A DNA stretch of 64,000 nt, from positions 248,001-312,000 of the forward strand of contig JAHIXK010000002.1 of the NCBI GenBank assembly GCA_018815245.1, in the 5' to 3' direction. A program made the translations under genes and the position numbers. The notes beneath the pieces were generated by a model. That model saw only the letters and a list, made by a program, of their open reading frames with translations. It was not told where the DNA came from and did not search any database. The number at the start of each line of letters is the position of its first letter. The first letter of the stretch is position 1. The DNA is from Gammaproteobacteria bacterium. Lineage in GTDB: Bacteria > Pseudomonadota > Gammaproteobacteria > Burkholderiales > Burkholderiaceae_B. This document shows positions 46,939-58,549 of the stretch, piece after piece.

Positions 46939-47553
46939 CTACTGGCTCAGAATCTCGGATCGGGTTTGCTGGTAATGCTGAATCATGCGGTCAAAGCCTG
47001 CACTGGCCCGCTTCACCGACAATGAATCGCCCATCAGGCGACCTTGTTGGTGGGCTGCCAGGATCAAACCGACCATCTCGAATACGAGTTGGTCCGCATG
47101 GGTTTGATTGGCTGGTAAATGATTTTCTTCGATGGCTTGTGCCGCTGCACGGTGCATTTCTTTCTGCCAGTCGCGATGCATTTTGACCAGCACATCGCGC
47201 ACTGCCCCTGGCCTGTCATCGTATTCTGTCGCGCCTGAAATATAGATGCAACCACTGTCGATTTCCTTGCCGATCCGGTCAAGCCAGCGCATGAAAATTG
47301 CACGCAAACGCGGCAATCCACGGGGCTCTTTCAGGCAAGGGAACAGCACGGCATTGATGAATTGGGTCTCGTACTCTTGGAGCACGGCAATTTGAAGTTC
47401 TTCACGAGAACCAAAGTGGGCAAACACACCACTTTTGCTCATGGTCATTTTTTCTGCGATTGAGCCAATGGTCAACCCTTCGAGTCCTTGCGTGGACGCG
47501 ATTTCTAGTGCCGCCTCGACAATGGCGGCTCGGGTTTGTTCACCTTTGCGCAT
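46939..47553 (-). CDS. TetR family regulator of fatty-acid genes
   Basis: The 204 residues have an N-terminal helix-turn-helix, EQTRAAIVEAALEIASTQGLEGLTIGSIAEKMTMSKSGVFAHFGSREEL, and a TetR C-terminal ligand domain with FPCLKEPRGLPRLRAIFMRWL. It is transcribed with the acyl-CoA dehydrogenase gene. An identical near-palindrome occurs just upstream of its own start and upstream of fadBA, so it is likely an autoregulated repressor released by acyl-CoA, comparable to betaproteobacterial FadP-type TetR proteins (from memory). The ATG has no evident Shine-Dalgarno sequence. Confidence 0.88.
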   Translation of the reverse strand: MRKGEQTRAAIVEAALEIASTQGLEGLTIGSIAEKMTMSKSGVFAHFGSREELQIAVLQEYETQFINAVLFPCLKEPRGLPRLRAIFMRWLDRIGKEIDSGCIYISGATEYDDRPGAVRDVLVKMHRDWQKEMHRAAAQAIEENHLPANQTHADQLVFEMVGLILAAHQQGRLMGDSLSVKRASAGFDRMIQHYQQTRSEILSQ

Positions 47554-47562
47554 ATAAAATAG

Positions 47563-47578
47563 ACCGAACGTTCGTTTT
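47563..47578. promoter_or_regulatory. Operator upstream of tetR-acyl-CoA dehydrogenase
   Basis: ACCGAACGTTCGTTTT, identical to 43024-43039. It lies ten bases before the tetR ATG, after a possible TACACT -10, so bound repressor would block transcription start or elongation. Confidence 0.7.
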
Positions 47579-47779
47579 TTTACGAGTGTACGCTATTTTT
47601 CAGGGGAAAAGGCAATGCGCAGGGCTAGAGAAATTACTCTAGGCGCGGGGGCCGAAGACTGGGATCCTGGGCAACAATGAATATTCTCATCCACCTGGAA
47701 TCTAATTCCAATTATTTGAACTACTAATCCGAAAAGGATCACTCGATTTCAGAGCCACTGTCGCGCATCACTCACCTAT

Positions 47780-47794
47780 CGATTCGGTGAATCG
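47780..47794. repeat. Inverted repeat upstream of the DoxX-like gene
   Basis: CGATTC, GGT, GAATCG: a perfect six-base inverted repeat, 24 bases before the ATG at 47818. It could be an operator or a small mRNA hairpin near the ribosome site. The rest of the gap between tetR and this gene holds nothing I recognise. Confidence 0.4.
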
Positions 47795-47817
47795 CAAACC
47801 CAATACGGAGAATTGAA

Positions 47818-48105
47818 ATGACTACGACATACAACACTGGAACTGACATCAGCACGCTGGGCACTGTTTTCAACACCTCGGCATCAACAATCGCCCTTGC
47901 AGGACGCGTGTTGCTTGCAGCGATGTTCGTTCTGGCCGGGTTCACGCTGGCTGCTTCGGTGCTGTTCCACAACTTCTGGGCCATGCCAGCCGACCAAGCC
48001 TACGTGCAGCAATTGATGTTCATGAAAAACATTAGCGTGGCAGGCGGGTTGTTGATGATTGTGGCTTTGGGTGGTGGTGCACTCGGTTTAAGCAAAGGCA
48101 AATAA
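47818..48105 (+). CDS. Shortened DoxX family membrane protein
   Basis: A 95-residue membrane protein. The part LAGRVLLAAMFVLAGF (28-42) is the DoxX first helix, and TLAASVLFHNFWAMPADQAYVQQLMFMKNISVAGGLLMIVALG (43-85) is the DoxX third and fourth helix region, typical in wording and order. The usual middle section (loop, second helix and more, around 45 residues) is missing, so helix 1 joins directly to helix 3 at residues 42/43. The frame is intact, with GGAG before the ATG. It is either a natural mini-DoxX or an in-frame deletion allele. DoxX proteins act in envelope redox stress; this copy's activity is doubtful. Confidence 0.8.
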   Translation: MTTTYNTGTDISTLGTVFNTSASTIALAGRVLLAAMFVLAGFTLAASVLFHNFWAMPADQAYVQQLMFMKNISVAGGLLMIVALGGGALGLSKGK

Positions 48106-48110
48106 ACCAT

Positions 48111-48757
48111 TCACACCACAGGAAATACCAATTCGCCGGTTTTGGGAATCACTTCATACCCACCGGTGAACTCGCCAAAAGACGGCAGAATCAGTTGATT
48201 TGCTTTAAGGTAGAAACACGGCAAACGCGCACGGCTTCTGCCTTTGCCATTGAGCACCACCACAGGGTGTTCATGCCCGGCCAGGGCGAAGGCCGCAGGT
48301 ACATTTTGAGGGTGATGGCACAAGGCGAAACCTCCCAGGCGGAAGGGTTCGGCGACAATTGAAATGTTCAAGTTTTCAGGTGGGTCGCCCGCTTTGCTGT
48401 CGTGGTTGCCTTTAATCAGGGTCATGGCTATGTCGGCGTGCTGCATGCGCCACGCATGAAGCTTGCTGAGCAAGTCTGGATTGTGTGCCGCTTTGGCGTG
48501 CAACAAGTCGCCGAGGAAATACAGCGAGCCTGGCTGAAAGGCTGCAATGGCGACTGACAGCCGATCCAGATTTTCCTGTGTTGTGCCTGCAGGAACGGGC
48601 ACACCCAAACTGCGGAATGTGGCCGCTTTGCCCAAATGTACATCCGCCACAAACAAGGCACGGTGCACCGGATCAAAAACCACTTTGTGACACGACAAAA
48701 CCAGCGGCCCGAAGGACGTGTCAACCGTATAAACGGGAGAGTGACTGGACAACAGAA

Positions 48758-48761
<4 letters not shown>
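48111..48761 (-). CDS. pdeM: Ligase-associated DNA damage response endonuclease PdeM
   Basis: A calcineurin-like metallophosphoesterase of 216 residues, usually encoded with an Lhr-like helicase, an exonuclease and an ATP-dependent DNA ligase. Metal-binding motifs are [39 protein letters not shown] and AGHEHPVV, the last being the family's GHxH. It starts with GTG 48761, overlapping the helicase stop (GTGA). It is convergent with the DoxX-like gene after five bases. Confidence 0.92.
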
Positions 48762-51391
<2,630 letters not shown>

Positions 51392-51451
51392 GGGGAACTG
51401 CTGGAAAAAACGATTTCTGATTGTGCCACGGGAAACGCACAATAAACTGGC

Positions 51452-54400
51452 TTAAACCCCGGCAATCAATTCGACGTTGCCGCCTGCGGCTGTCGTGTTG
51501 GTACAAACAAGCTGCTCACGCACCAGTCGATAAGCCGGGTAAGTGCCATCTGCATTCGCGAGTACCAAGGGAAGAATGCGCTGTGAAGTTGCTGCCAGTG
51601 TGCGGGCTACCTGGTGCGCACACTGCGATGTGTGATCACACACCGCGGCATCAATGTGCTCCAGATGAATTTCATCAACCCAGTCGATACACCTGCCGTG
51701 CCATTGCTTGAATATGCCTGTTTCAACAACAGCAACGTTTCCCACAGCCAGCACGGCATCAATTTGTTGCCGAAGCAGTGTTTCATCCTGTGCTGTACAC
51801 CACACCCGACCACGGGGTCGACAGCGGTAAAGGTTTTCTTCGCCGGTGGGGCCAGGCAAAATTTCATCCTGCAAATTCGCAACCCGGGCAAGACGCATCA
51901 AGGTGGGCAAGTAATGCGGGCCACCTGCTTTGGGCCCGGTTCCGGATTTTCCGTGCCCGCCAAAGGGCTGGCTGCCCACGACAGCGCCCACCATGTTTCT
52001 GTTCACATACACATTACCGGCCACCGTGGTGTTGCAGGCCAGATCGATGCTGGATTGAATTCGGCTGTGAATGCCAAAAGTAAGGGCGTAACCGGTGGCA
52101 TTCAATTCGTGAAGCAAGGCGGGTAAATGGTCTGCATTGAAACGCAACACATGCAGCACCGGGCCAAATACTTCCCGCTGCAATTCATGCAGATGCTGCA
52201 GTTCGATCAGCGTGGGTGCAATGAAGTCTCCCCGTGTGGAAGAGTCAACGCGTTCAGCCTGAAACACAGGCAAACCGTTCGCTTTCATGCCGCCAATGTG
52301 GGCATGTACAGCCTGCCATGCATCTTGATCAATCAATGGGCCAAGGTCGGTGGAGAAACGTGCTGGGTCACCCACCTGAAGTTCTTGCATTGCGGCTTTC
52401 AGCAAGGCGATCAATCTGTCGGCAATGTCGGCTTGCACGCACAACACGCGCAGGGCTGAGCAACGCTGCCCCGCACTTCCAAAAGCCGATTCAAGTGCGT
52501 CGCCCACCACTTGTTCCAGCAATGCGGACGAATCAACCACCATCGCATTCTGCCCGCCCGTTTCGGCAATCAGCAAAGCTGGAATTTGCGAACCCTCACG
52601 GTTCAGCAAACTGGTTTGAATGTGTTTTGCAGCGGCATTGGAACCGGTGAACAACACGGTATTGACCGCCGGGGAACTGGTCAGCCAGGAACCCACTTCC
52701 CCGTCGCCATACACCAGCCGCAACACGGCAGCAGGTACGCCTGCTGCATGCAACAAGTGTGCTGCATAGCGTGCGATTTGCGGCGTTTGTTCGGCTGGCT
52801 TGGCCACCACGCCATGCCCACTTGCCAAAGCCCCAACAACCTGCCCCATGAAAATGGCCAGCGGAAAATTCCAGGGGCTGATGCACACCGCCAAGCGAGG
52901 CGTTGATTCAAGTTGTTGCGGTGGAAGTGTGGAAATTTGGGCAGCGTAGTAGCGGCAAAAATCAATCGCCTCGCGCACTTCCATGTGTGCATTTGGAATG
53001 GTTTTCCTGGCCTCGTGCACCAGCAAGTTCATCAACTGAAGTTGATGTGCCTCAAGCAGTTCCGCCGCCTGCAACAGGCAAGCGACCCGGTGTTCCTGTC
53101 CTTTGTCAAACCATTCACAGCCGCTGGTTTTCAATTGCACAACCGTATTCAATGTGTCCTGCACTTGTGCTTGCGTGCTGTAGGCCAAGGGTTTCAAACC
53201 AGACAAGGGACCGTCTCCCACAGACTGCTGCAAATGTTGCACGGTGCGTTTGCAGTACAAGTCGAGGCCTTTTGAATTCGGGCGATTCTCACCAAACAAA
53301 TACGGCGCGGGCGTACAGGCTGGGTTGGCTTGAACGCCATGCTTTCGCAATGTGACAACCGGATGTTCTACCAGGTCATTCACACCCACATCCGGATCCA
53401 CAATCTGGTTTACAAATGAGGTGTTTGCACCGTTTTCCAGCAAACGACGCACGAGATACGGCAACAAGGTCTGGTGCGTACCCACGGGTGCATAAATTCT
53501 GCATTGCTGGTAAAGGCCTTCGCCCATGCCATGCAAACACTGCATTTCAAATTTTTGTACATTCACTTGCGCGGCCATGTGTTGAACCGCAGCATAGGTG
53601 TGCGCATTGTGGGTGGCAAACTGAGGGTAAATATGCCCGTTGTTGCGCAACATCAATTCCGCACAACACAGGTAAGAAAGATCGGTGTGTGCCTTCTGTG
53701 TAAACACAGGGAAGTGCGCCAAACCCTGTATTTGGCAGCGCTTGATTTCACTGTCCCAATACGCACCTTTCACCAATCGAACCTGAATGCCCCGTTCACT
53801 GGCGCGTGCCAGCGTGGCAACAAATTCGATCACTGCCGTGGCACGGGTTTGGTAAGCCTGCACGGCCAAACCCAAACCATGCCAGTGCTTCAATTCAGGC
53901 TCAAAAGCCAGGCGTGTAAACAGGTCGAGCGACAAATCCAGGCGCTCACTTTCTTCTGCATCAACATTGAATGCAATGTTGTGCCGTTTGGCCGAAAGCG
54001 CAAGCCGATAAAGCCGCGGATACAGTTCAGCCTGCACGCGCTTTTCTTGCCACAGGGTGTAGCGAGGGTGCAGGGCGGATAATTTCACCGAGATGCCATG
54101 GCCCTCAATTACACCCTTTGAGTTGTCTTGCCCTATCACGTCAATGGCGTGGGCATAACTGTTGAAGTAGGCCTGTGCATCGGCTTCGCACACCGCGGCT
54201 TCACCCAACATGTCAAATGAAAACGTACTGCCCTGTGCTGCGGTTGCATGGCTATTGCGCAAGGCTTCCTCGATGGTTTGGGCTGCAACAAACTGTTGCC
54301 CCATGAACTTCACGGCCAGCTCAACCGCAGTGCGAACAAGGCCCTCACTGCTGCGCGCAATCAAACGCTGCAGGCTGGAATACAAGCCGTCGTCGCCTGG

Positions 54401-54808
54401 CATTTGAACCCAGTGCCCCGCGATGAACAAACCCCATGTGCTTGCATTCACAAACAAGGAAGAACTGTGCCCCAGGTGCACAGCCCAATTGGCATGGCTT
54501 AATTTGTCGCGAATCAATTCATCGCGTGTTTGGGAATCCGGAATTCGCAGCAAGGCTTCTGCAAGGCACATTAGTGCAACGCCTTCCTGGGTGGACAAGC
54601 GATATTCCCCCATCAACTGATTTATGCCAGCGCTGTGCTTTTGCACCTTTCGCAATCGCTCCACATGCCCGCGCGCGGCCTGTTCCACGGCATCAAACCC
54701 GGTTTCAAGCCAAGCGCATTGTTCAAGTAGAACACGCACCCTTTGCGTTTCATCCACCCTTGTCAGTGAATCAATTTTCGCGCGCAAACGGTCAAGCTCA
54801 GCCAGCAT
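51452..54808 (-). CDS. putA: Bifunctional proline dehydrogenase/L-glutamate gamma-semialdehyde dehydrogenase
   Basis: PutA oxidises proline to P5C with FAD and then glutamate semialdehyde to glutamate with NAD. The product has 1118 residues. The proline dehydrogenase barrel (about 150-470) includes GVIEGHGISVKLSALHPRY and VRLVKGAYWDSEIKR. The aldehyde dehydrogenase (about 530-1000) includes CISPWNFPLAIFMGQ, a GETGGQNAMVVD-like IAETGGQNAMVVD, and the catalytic Cys in GSAGQRCSALRVLCV. There is no N-terminal RHH domain, so it is not its own repressor. The frame reaches 54838; ATG 54808 gives the start MLAELDRLRAKIDSL. It overlaps the arginase gene end, as in an operon. Confidence 0.95.
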   Translation of the reverse strand: MLAELDRLRAKIDSLTRVDETQRVRVLLEQCAWLETGFDAVEQAARGHVERLRKVQKHSAGINQLMGEYRLSTQEGVALMCLAEALLRIPDSQTRDELIRDKLSHANWAVHLGHSSSLFVNASTWGLFIAGHWVQMPGDDGLYSSLQRLIARSSEGLVRTAVELAVKFMGQQFVAAQTIEEALRNSHATAAQGSTFSFDMLGEAAVCEADAQAYFNSYAHAIDVIGQDNSKGVIEGHGISVKLSALHPRYTLWQEKRVQAELYPRLYRLALSAKRHNIAFNVDAEESERLDLSLDLFTRLAFEPELKHWHGLGLAVQAYQTRATAVIEFVATLARASERGIQVRLVKGAYWDSEIKRCQIQGLAHFPVFTQKAHTDLSYLCCAELMLRNNGHIYPQFATHNAHTYAAVQHMAAQVNVQKFEMQCLHGMGEGLYQQCRIYAPVGTHQTLLPYLVRRLLENGANTSFVNQIVDPDVGVNDLVEHPVVTLRKHGVQANPACTPAPYLFGENRPNSKGLDLYCKRTVQHLQQSVGDGPLSGLKPLAYSTQAQVQDTLNTVVQLKTSGCEWFDKGQEHRVACLLQAAELLEAHQLQLMNLLVHEARKTIPNAHMEVREAIDFCRYYAAQISTLPPQQLESTPRLAVCISPWNFPLAIFMGQVVGALASGHGVVAKPAEQTPQIARYAAHLLHAAGVPAAVLRLVYGDGEVGSWLTSSPAVNTVLFTGSNAAAKHIQTSLLNREGSQIPALLIAETGGQNAMVVDSSALLEQVVGDALESAFGSAGQRCSALRVLCVQADIADRLIALLKAAMQELQVGDPARFSTDLGPLIDQDAWQAVHAHIGGMKANGLPVFQAERVDSSTRGDFIAPTLIELQHLHELQREVFGPVLHVLRFNADHLPALLHELNATGYALTFGIHSRIQSSIDLACNTTVAGNVYVNRNMVGAVVGSQPFGGHGKSGTGPKAGGPHYLPTLMRLARVANLQDEILPGPTGEENLYRCRPRGRVWCTAQDETLLRQQIDAVLAVGNVAVVETGIFKQWHGRCIDWVDEIHLEHIDAAVCDHTSQCAHQVARTLAATSQRILPLVLANADGTYPAYRLVREQLVCTNTTAAGGNVELIAGV

Positions 54809-55736
54809 GTTCAGCCCAATCAAACGGGCGCTGCACATGCCTTTCCCAATCCGGATTCAAAAGCACGGTCAACAGTTCCACAGCGCGCTCAGCACTTTTG
54901 CCCGTTGGATCGGCCAAAGGATTCAGCTCAACCAGATCAACTGAAGCAACACAACCGGTTTGCGCAATGCGCGCCATGCAATAACGCAGGGTATCCAGCT
55001 GCAAGCCACCTTCTTCCGGCGTGCTTACGCCGGGCAGCACCAAAGGATCGATGCAGTCGACATCGAAACTGACATGCACATGCATGCCCGGATCAATGTC
55101 GGCCAGTGCTGCGTTCATGGCCTGCACAATTCCACGGCCATGAATGTGCCGCATGGTCACCATGGACAGTGCTGCACGGCGCAACGCGCGCTGTTCTTCA
55201 GGATCAATCGAACGTACTCCCAACAAGCGGATTTGAGACGCTTGCAGCGCCGGGGAGAATCCACCGAGTTGAGTCAGTTCGGGTGGCCCCTGCCCGCATA
55301 GCACGGTCAAGGGCATGCCATGCATATTGCCCGTGATTGATGTGCTTGCCGTGTTGAAATCGGCATGCGCGTCCAGCCACACCACACGCAACACTTTGTG
55401 TTCCCGGCGGCAGTGCGCCGACACTGCGCTGATAGAACCCATGGCCAGGGAATGGTCTCCCCCCAACAACACGGGAACACTCCCTTCTTTCAAGACGTTG
55501 GCCACGGCCGAACGCACTGCGCAATTCCAGGCCAGCACTTCATGGAAATTCCGATACCCTTGCACCGCCGTATTCTTTTCAGGCGTAACAATGTGCAAGT
55601 CTCCCAGATCCTCAACCTTGCAACCCATTTTCTGTAAACCGTGCTGAATACCTGCGCGCCTTAAGGCATCAGGACCCAATGCAGAACCTGCCGTGTTCGC
55701 ACCGGCGTCGCATGGCGCACCGATCAGTGAGAGCAT
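54798..55736 (-). CDS. rocF: Arginase
   Basis: Arginase hydrolyses arginine to ornithine and urea. The 312-residue product has the binuclear manganese motifs GGDHSLAMG at 92-99, DAHADFNTAS at 122-131, and SFDVDCIDP near 230. MLSLIGAPCDAGANTAGSALGPDALRRAGI is the arginase opening. ATG 55736 has GGAGG upstream, and its start overlaps the ornithine cyclodeaminase end by 13 bases. Its product ornithine is the substrate of the neighbouring enzyme. Confidence 0.95.
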   Translation of the reverse strand: MLSLIGAPCDAGANTAGSALGPDALRRAGIQHGLQKMGCKVEDLGDLHIVTPEKNTAVQGYRNFHEVLAWNCAVRSAVANVLKEGSVPVLLGGDHSLAMGSISAVSAHCRREHKVLRVVWLDAHADFNTASTSITGNMHGMPLTVLCGQGPPELTQLGGFSPALQASQIRLLGVRSIDPEEQRALRRAALSMVTMRHIHGRGIVQAMNAALADIDPGMHVHVSFDVDCIDPLVLPGVSTPEEGGLQLDTLRYCMARIAQTGCVASVDLVELNPLADPTGKSAERAVELLTVLLNPDWERHVQRPFDWAEHAG

Positions 55737-56764
55737 GCAGCCTCCAGTTGCGGGAGCAGACCGTACAGGTTTTTGGGATCGGGCAGTTCGGGAATCAAGG
55801 ACAGATATTCAAGTTCACCGTGGTCTTGCGCCAACTGATGCATGTAGCGCAAAGCTGAAAAATCTTCCAGCGCGAAACCCACCGAATCAAACACTGTGAT
55901 TTGATCGGCGTGGGTACGCCCCAACGCAAAACCCGTGAGCACTTCCCACAGCTGAATCACCGGAAAATCAGAAGGCATTTGCTGAATGTCGCCTTCAATT
56001 CGGGTTTGCGGTTCGTACTCAACACAAACACGGGCATGGCGCAACACATCGGGATGAAGCTCGGTCTTGCCGGGGCAATCACCACCAATTGCGTTGATGT
56101 GAACACCGGGCTTCAACATGTCCATGGTCAACACGTTGGCGCGTGTTTTTGATGCTGTGCCAGTGGTAATGACGTCTGCCCGCGCAACCGCCTGAGCCAC
56201 GCTTTTGCAACGGGTGACATGAAAGCCGAGTTCATTCAAATGACGGGCTAATCTATCCGTGGCAGAAAGATCGGTGTCATAAAGGTAAAACCTGTCAATG
56301 CCCAAGGCCTCGTGAAAAGCCACGGCCTGAAACTCACTTTGTGCACCATTGCCAATCAGGGCCATGCTGCGCGATCCGGGTTTAACAAGATGACCCGCAG
56401 CCAATACGGATGTGGCTGCCGTGCGCAAAGCGGTAATCAATGTCAGTTCACTGATGAACATTGGCAAACCCGTTTTTACGTCGGCCAACACACCAAACGC
56501 CATCACGGTGGGCAATTCGTGGCGGTGATTGTTGGGGTGGCCATTCACATATTTGAAACCATAGGTTTGCCTGTCGCTGATGGGCATGATTTCAATCACA
56601 CCCTGCGCAGAATAAGACGCCAGGCGCGCCGATTTTTCAAACTGTTCCCAGCGTTTGAAATCGTGCTCAATTGCATGACGCATGCCACGCAGGCAATGGG
56701 CCAGACCCTGCCGTGAAATCAACGCGGCCGCGCTGTGCGCGCTTAGAAATGGTGTGTTCATCTT
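55724..56764 (-). CDS. Ornithine cyclodeaminase
   Basis: A 346-residue mu-crystallin/OCD family enzyme that turns ornithine into proline and ammonia with NAD. Conserved parts are MPISDRQTYGFKYVNGHPNN, the NAD-binding MALIGNGAQSEFQAVAF and the active-site stretch HINAIGGDCPGKTELHPDVLRHA with the catalytic Asp. Its size and the GDCPGKTEL segment match true OCD rather than alanine dehydrogenase relatives. ATG 56764 has GGGAGGGG upstream. It is the first gene of the ocd-arginase-putA operon, a complete route from arginine to glutamate. Confidence 0.93.
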   Translation of the reverse strand, partial: KMNTPFLSAHSAAALISRQGLAHCLRGMRHAIEHDFKRWEQFEKSARLASYSAQGVIEIMPISDRQTYGFKYVNGHPNNHRHELPTVMAFGVLADVKTGLPMFISELTLITALRTAATSVLAAGHLVKPGSRSMALIGNGAQSEFQAVAFHEALGIDRFYLYDTDLSATDRLARHLNELGFHVTRCKSVAQAVARADVITTGTASKTRANVLTMDMLKPGVHINAIGGDCPGKTELHPDVLRHARVCVEYEPQTRIEGDIQQMPSDFPVIQLWEVLTGFALGRTHADQITVFDSVGFALEDFSALRYMHQLAQDHGELEYLSLIPELPDPKNLYGLLPQLEAACSH

Positions 56765-56848
56765 GGCCCCTCCCGTGAAAGGCAACTGCCAGATGAACCC
56801 ATTGTGCACTCTCTTGCGATTAAACAAAAGAGCGTGTCTGTTTACAAA

Positions 56849-58477
56849 TCAGGGCCTTGCCACACCGAACTGCATGGCTTGCACACTTCGCTCCTGTTGC
56901 AGGCAGGCCGCCAGCGCCAATGCCAGCACCCGCCGGGTGTCGCGAGGATCAATCACGCCGTCATCAAGCAACAGCCCACTGGTGTAGAAGGCGCTGGTTT
57001 GCGATTCAAATGTGTCAACAATCTGTTTTTTCATGTTTTCCAACATGAATTCCGGTACTTCCATGCCCTTGCGTGCGGCGCTGGCCTGCATCACTGTGGC
57101 CATGGTGCCAGCGGCTTGCTCGGCACCCATCACCGCCGTTTTGCTATTGGGCCAGGCAAACACAAAACGGGGCCCAAAAGACCGGCCGCACATGCCGTAA
57201 TTGCCTGCACCAAAACTGGCACCACACAACACGGTAATTTGCGGCACGGTGGCGTTGCTCACAGCCTGAATCATTTTCGATCCGTGCTTGATGATTCCAC
57301 CTTGTTCTGCTTCTTTGCCCACCATGTAGCCGGTGGTGTTTTGCAGGTAGATGATGGGGGTTTTGGTTTGGCAACAGCTTTGAATGAAGTGTGTGGCTTT
57401 GGTCGCGCCTGCCGCGTCAATCGGCCCAAGGTTGCTGATGATCCCAATGCTGATACCCATCAGCTTCGCATAGCCACACAGGGTGGCTGAACCATAATTG
57501 GCTTTGAACTCCAGAAAATCGGAATCGTCCACAATGCGCGCGATGACCTCGCGCATGTCCACCGGGGTTTTAATGTCGGCAGGCATCACACCCATTAATT
57601 CTTCGGCGCAATATCTGGGCTCAGGCGCATCCGCATTTAACGCGGGCAGGGTGTTTCGGTTGCTGGAATTCCAGTCGATTTTGGCCATGACATCGCGAGC
57701 CAGCGCAATGGCGTGGCGGTCGTCGTCGGCGATGTAATCGCCCAAGCCTGAAATGGAACAATGCATGTCTGCGCCACCCAGTTCTTCATCACTGGCAATC
57801 TCGCCAGTGGCTGCTTTCAACAAGGGCGGCCCTGCAAGAAATGCGCGTGCGCGTTCGCGCACCATAATGACCACGTCGCTCAGGCCTGGGATATAGGCCC
57901 CGCCTGCGGTGGATGAGCCGTGTAGCACGTTGACCACGGGTAAACCAGCCGCACTGAGTTTTGCGAGGCGATAAAAATTGCCACCGCCCAGAATAAAGTG
58001 CTCGACTTTGTACTTCAGCAGGTTGGCCCCGGCCGATTCGCCCAGGTTAATAAAAGGCAGTTTGTTTTCCAGGGCAATGTCTTGCGCGCGCTGCATTTTC
58101 TCGATGCCCATGGCTTGCAAGGCACCTGCTTCAATGCCTGAATCACTGGCCACCACCATGCACAAAGTATTGGACACATACCCCAGACCCGCGATAATGC
58201 CACCACCCGGTATGCTTTTGTCTGCTTTTTGGCCATCTTGCATATAGCCAGCCAAGGTGCTTAATTCGAGAAATGGAGAACCGCGATCAAGCAACAACGC
58301 CACGCGGTCACGTGGCAGCAACTGCCCACGCCGGGCAAACGATGGTGCCGCCTTGGCCGATGCATCGCGCGTGCGTTGTTCGAGCGCGCGAAGCTCAAGC
58401 AACGCTGCACACATCATGGTGTTGTTTTCAGCAAAAGCTGGGGTGCCTTTGGACACTGAGGATTCAAGAATTGGCAT
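56849..58477 (-). CDS. atuC: Acyl-CoA carboxylase carboxyltransferase subunit (AtuC-like)
   Basis: The 542-residue biotin-dependent carboxylase beta subunit. LLPRDRVALLLDRGSPFLELSTLAGYM is the opening of MccB/AtuC-type proteins. GGAYIPGLSDVVIMV and FIQSCCQTKTPIIYLQNTTGYMVGKEAEQGGIIKHGSKMIQAVSNATVP form the carboxybiotin and acyl-CoA sites. Methylcrotonyl-CoA and geranyl-CoA carboxylases are close; the AtuA neighbour favours geranyl-CoA (acyclic terpene) use. No biotin-carboxylase alpha subunit is in the window. ATG 58477 is chosen over TTG 58498, which lies inside an operator. Confidence 0.85.
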   Translation of the reverse strand: MPILESSVSKGTPAFAENNTMMCAALLELRALEQRTRDASAKAAPSFARRGQLLPRDRVALLLDRGSPFLELSTLAGYMQDGQKADKSIPGGGIIAGLGYVSNTLCMVVASDSGIEAGALQAMGIEKMQRAQDIALENKLPFINLGESAGANLLKYKVEHFILGGGNFYRLAKLSAAGLPVVNVLHGSSTAGGAYIPGLSDVVIMVRERARAFLAGPPLLKAATGEIASDEELGGADMHCSISGLGDYIADDDRHAIALARDVMAKIDWNSSNRNTLPALNADAPEPRYCAEELMGVMPADIKTPVDMREVIARIVDDSDFLEFKANYGSATLCGYAKLMGISIGIISNLGPIDAAGATKATHFIQSCCQTKTPIIYLQNTTGYMVGKEAEQGGIIKHGSKMIQAVSNATVPQITVLCGASFGAGNYGMCGRSFGPRFVFAWPNSKTAVMGAEQAAGTMATVMQASAARKGMEVPEFMLENMKKQIVDTFESQTSAFYTSGLLLDDGVIDPRDTRRVLALALAACLQQERSVQAMQFGVARP

Positions 58478-58492
58478 GTAGGCACTCAAATT

Positions 58493-58516
58493 AATCAATC
58501 GAACGTTTGATTGATT
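58493..58516. promoter_or_regulatory. Operator at the atuC promoter
   Basis: A 24-base imperfect palindrome (AATCAATCGAACGTTTGATTGATT with a single mismatched symmetric pair) centred on AACGTT. It starts at the -10 box and extends to about 16 bases before the ATG. The core CGAACGTTTGATTGAT recurs at 59500. Confidence 0.7.
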
Positions 58517-58542
58517 TTGATATTCGACAGATACAGTGTCAA
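58514..58542 (-). promoter_or_regulatory. Sigma-70 promoter of atuC
   Basis: On the minus strand a perfect TTGACA (58542-58537), a 17-base spacer, CAAAAT (58519-58514). It lies between the SDR stop (58550) and atuC, so atuC can be transcribed by itself. Confidence 0.65.
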
Positions 58543-58549
58543 GGTTTAA

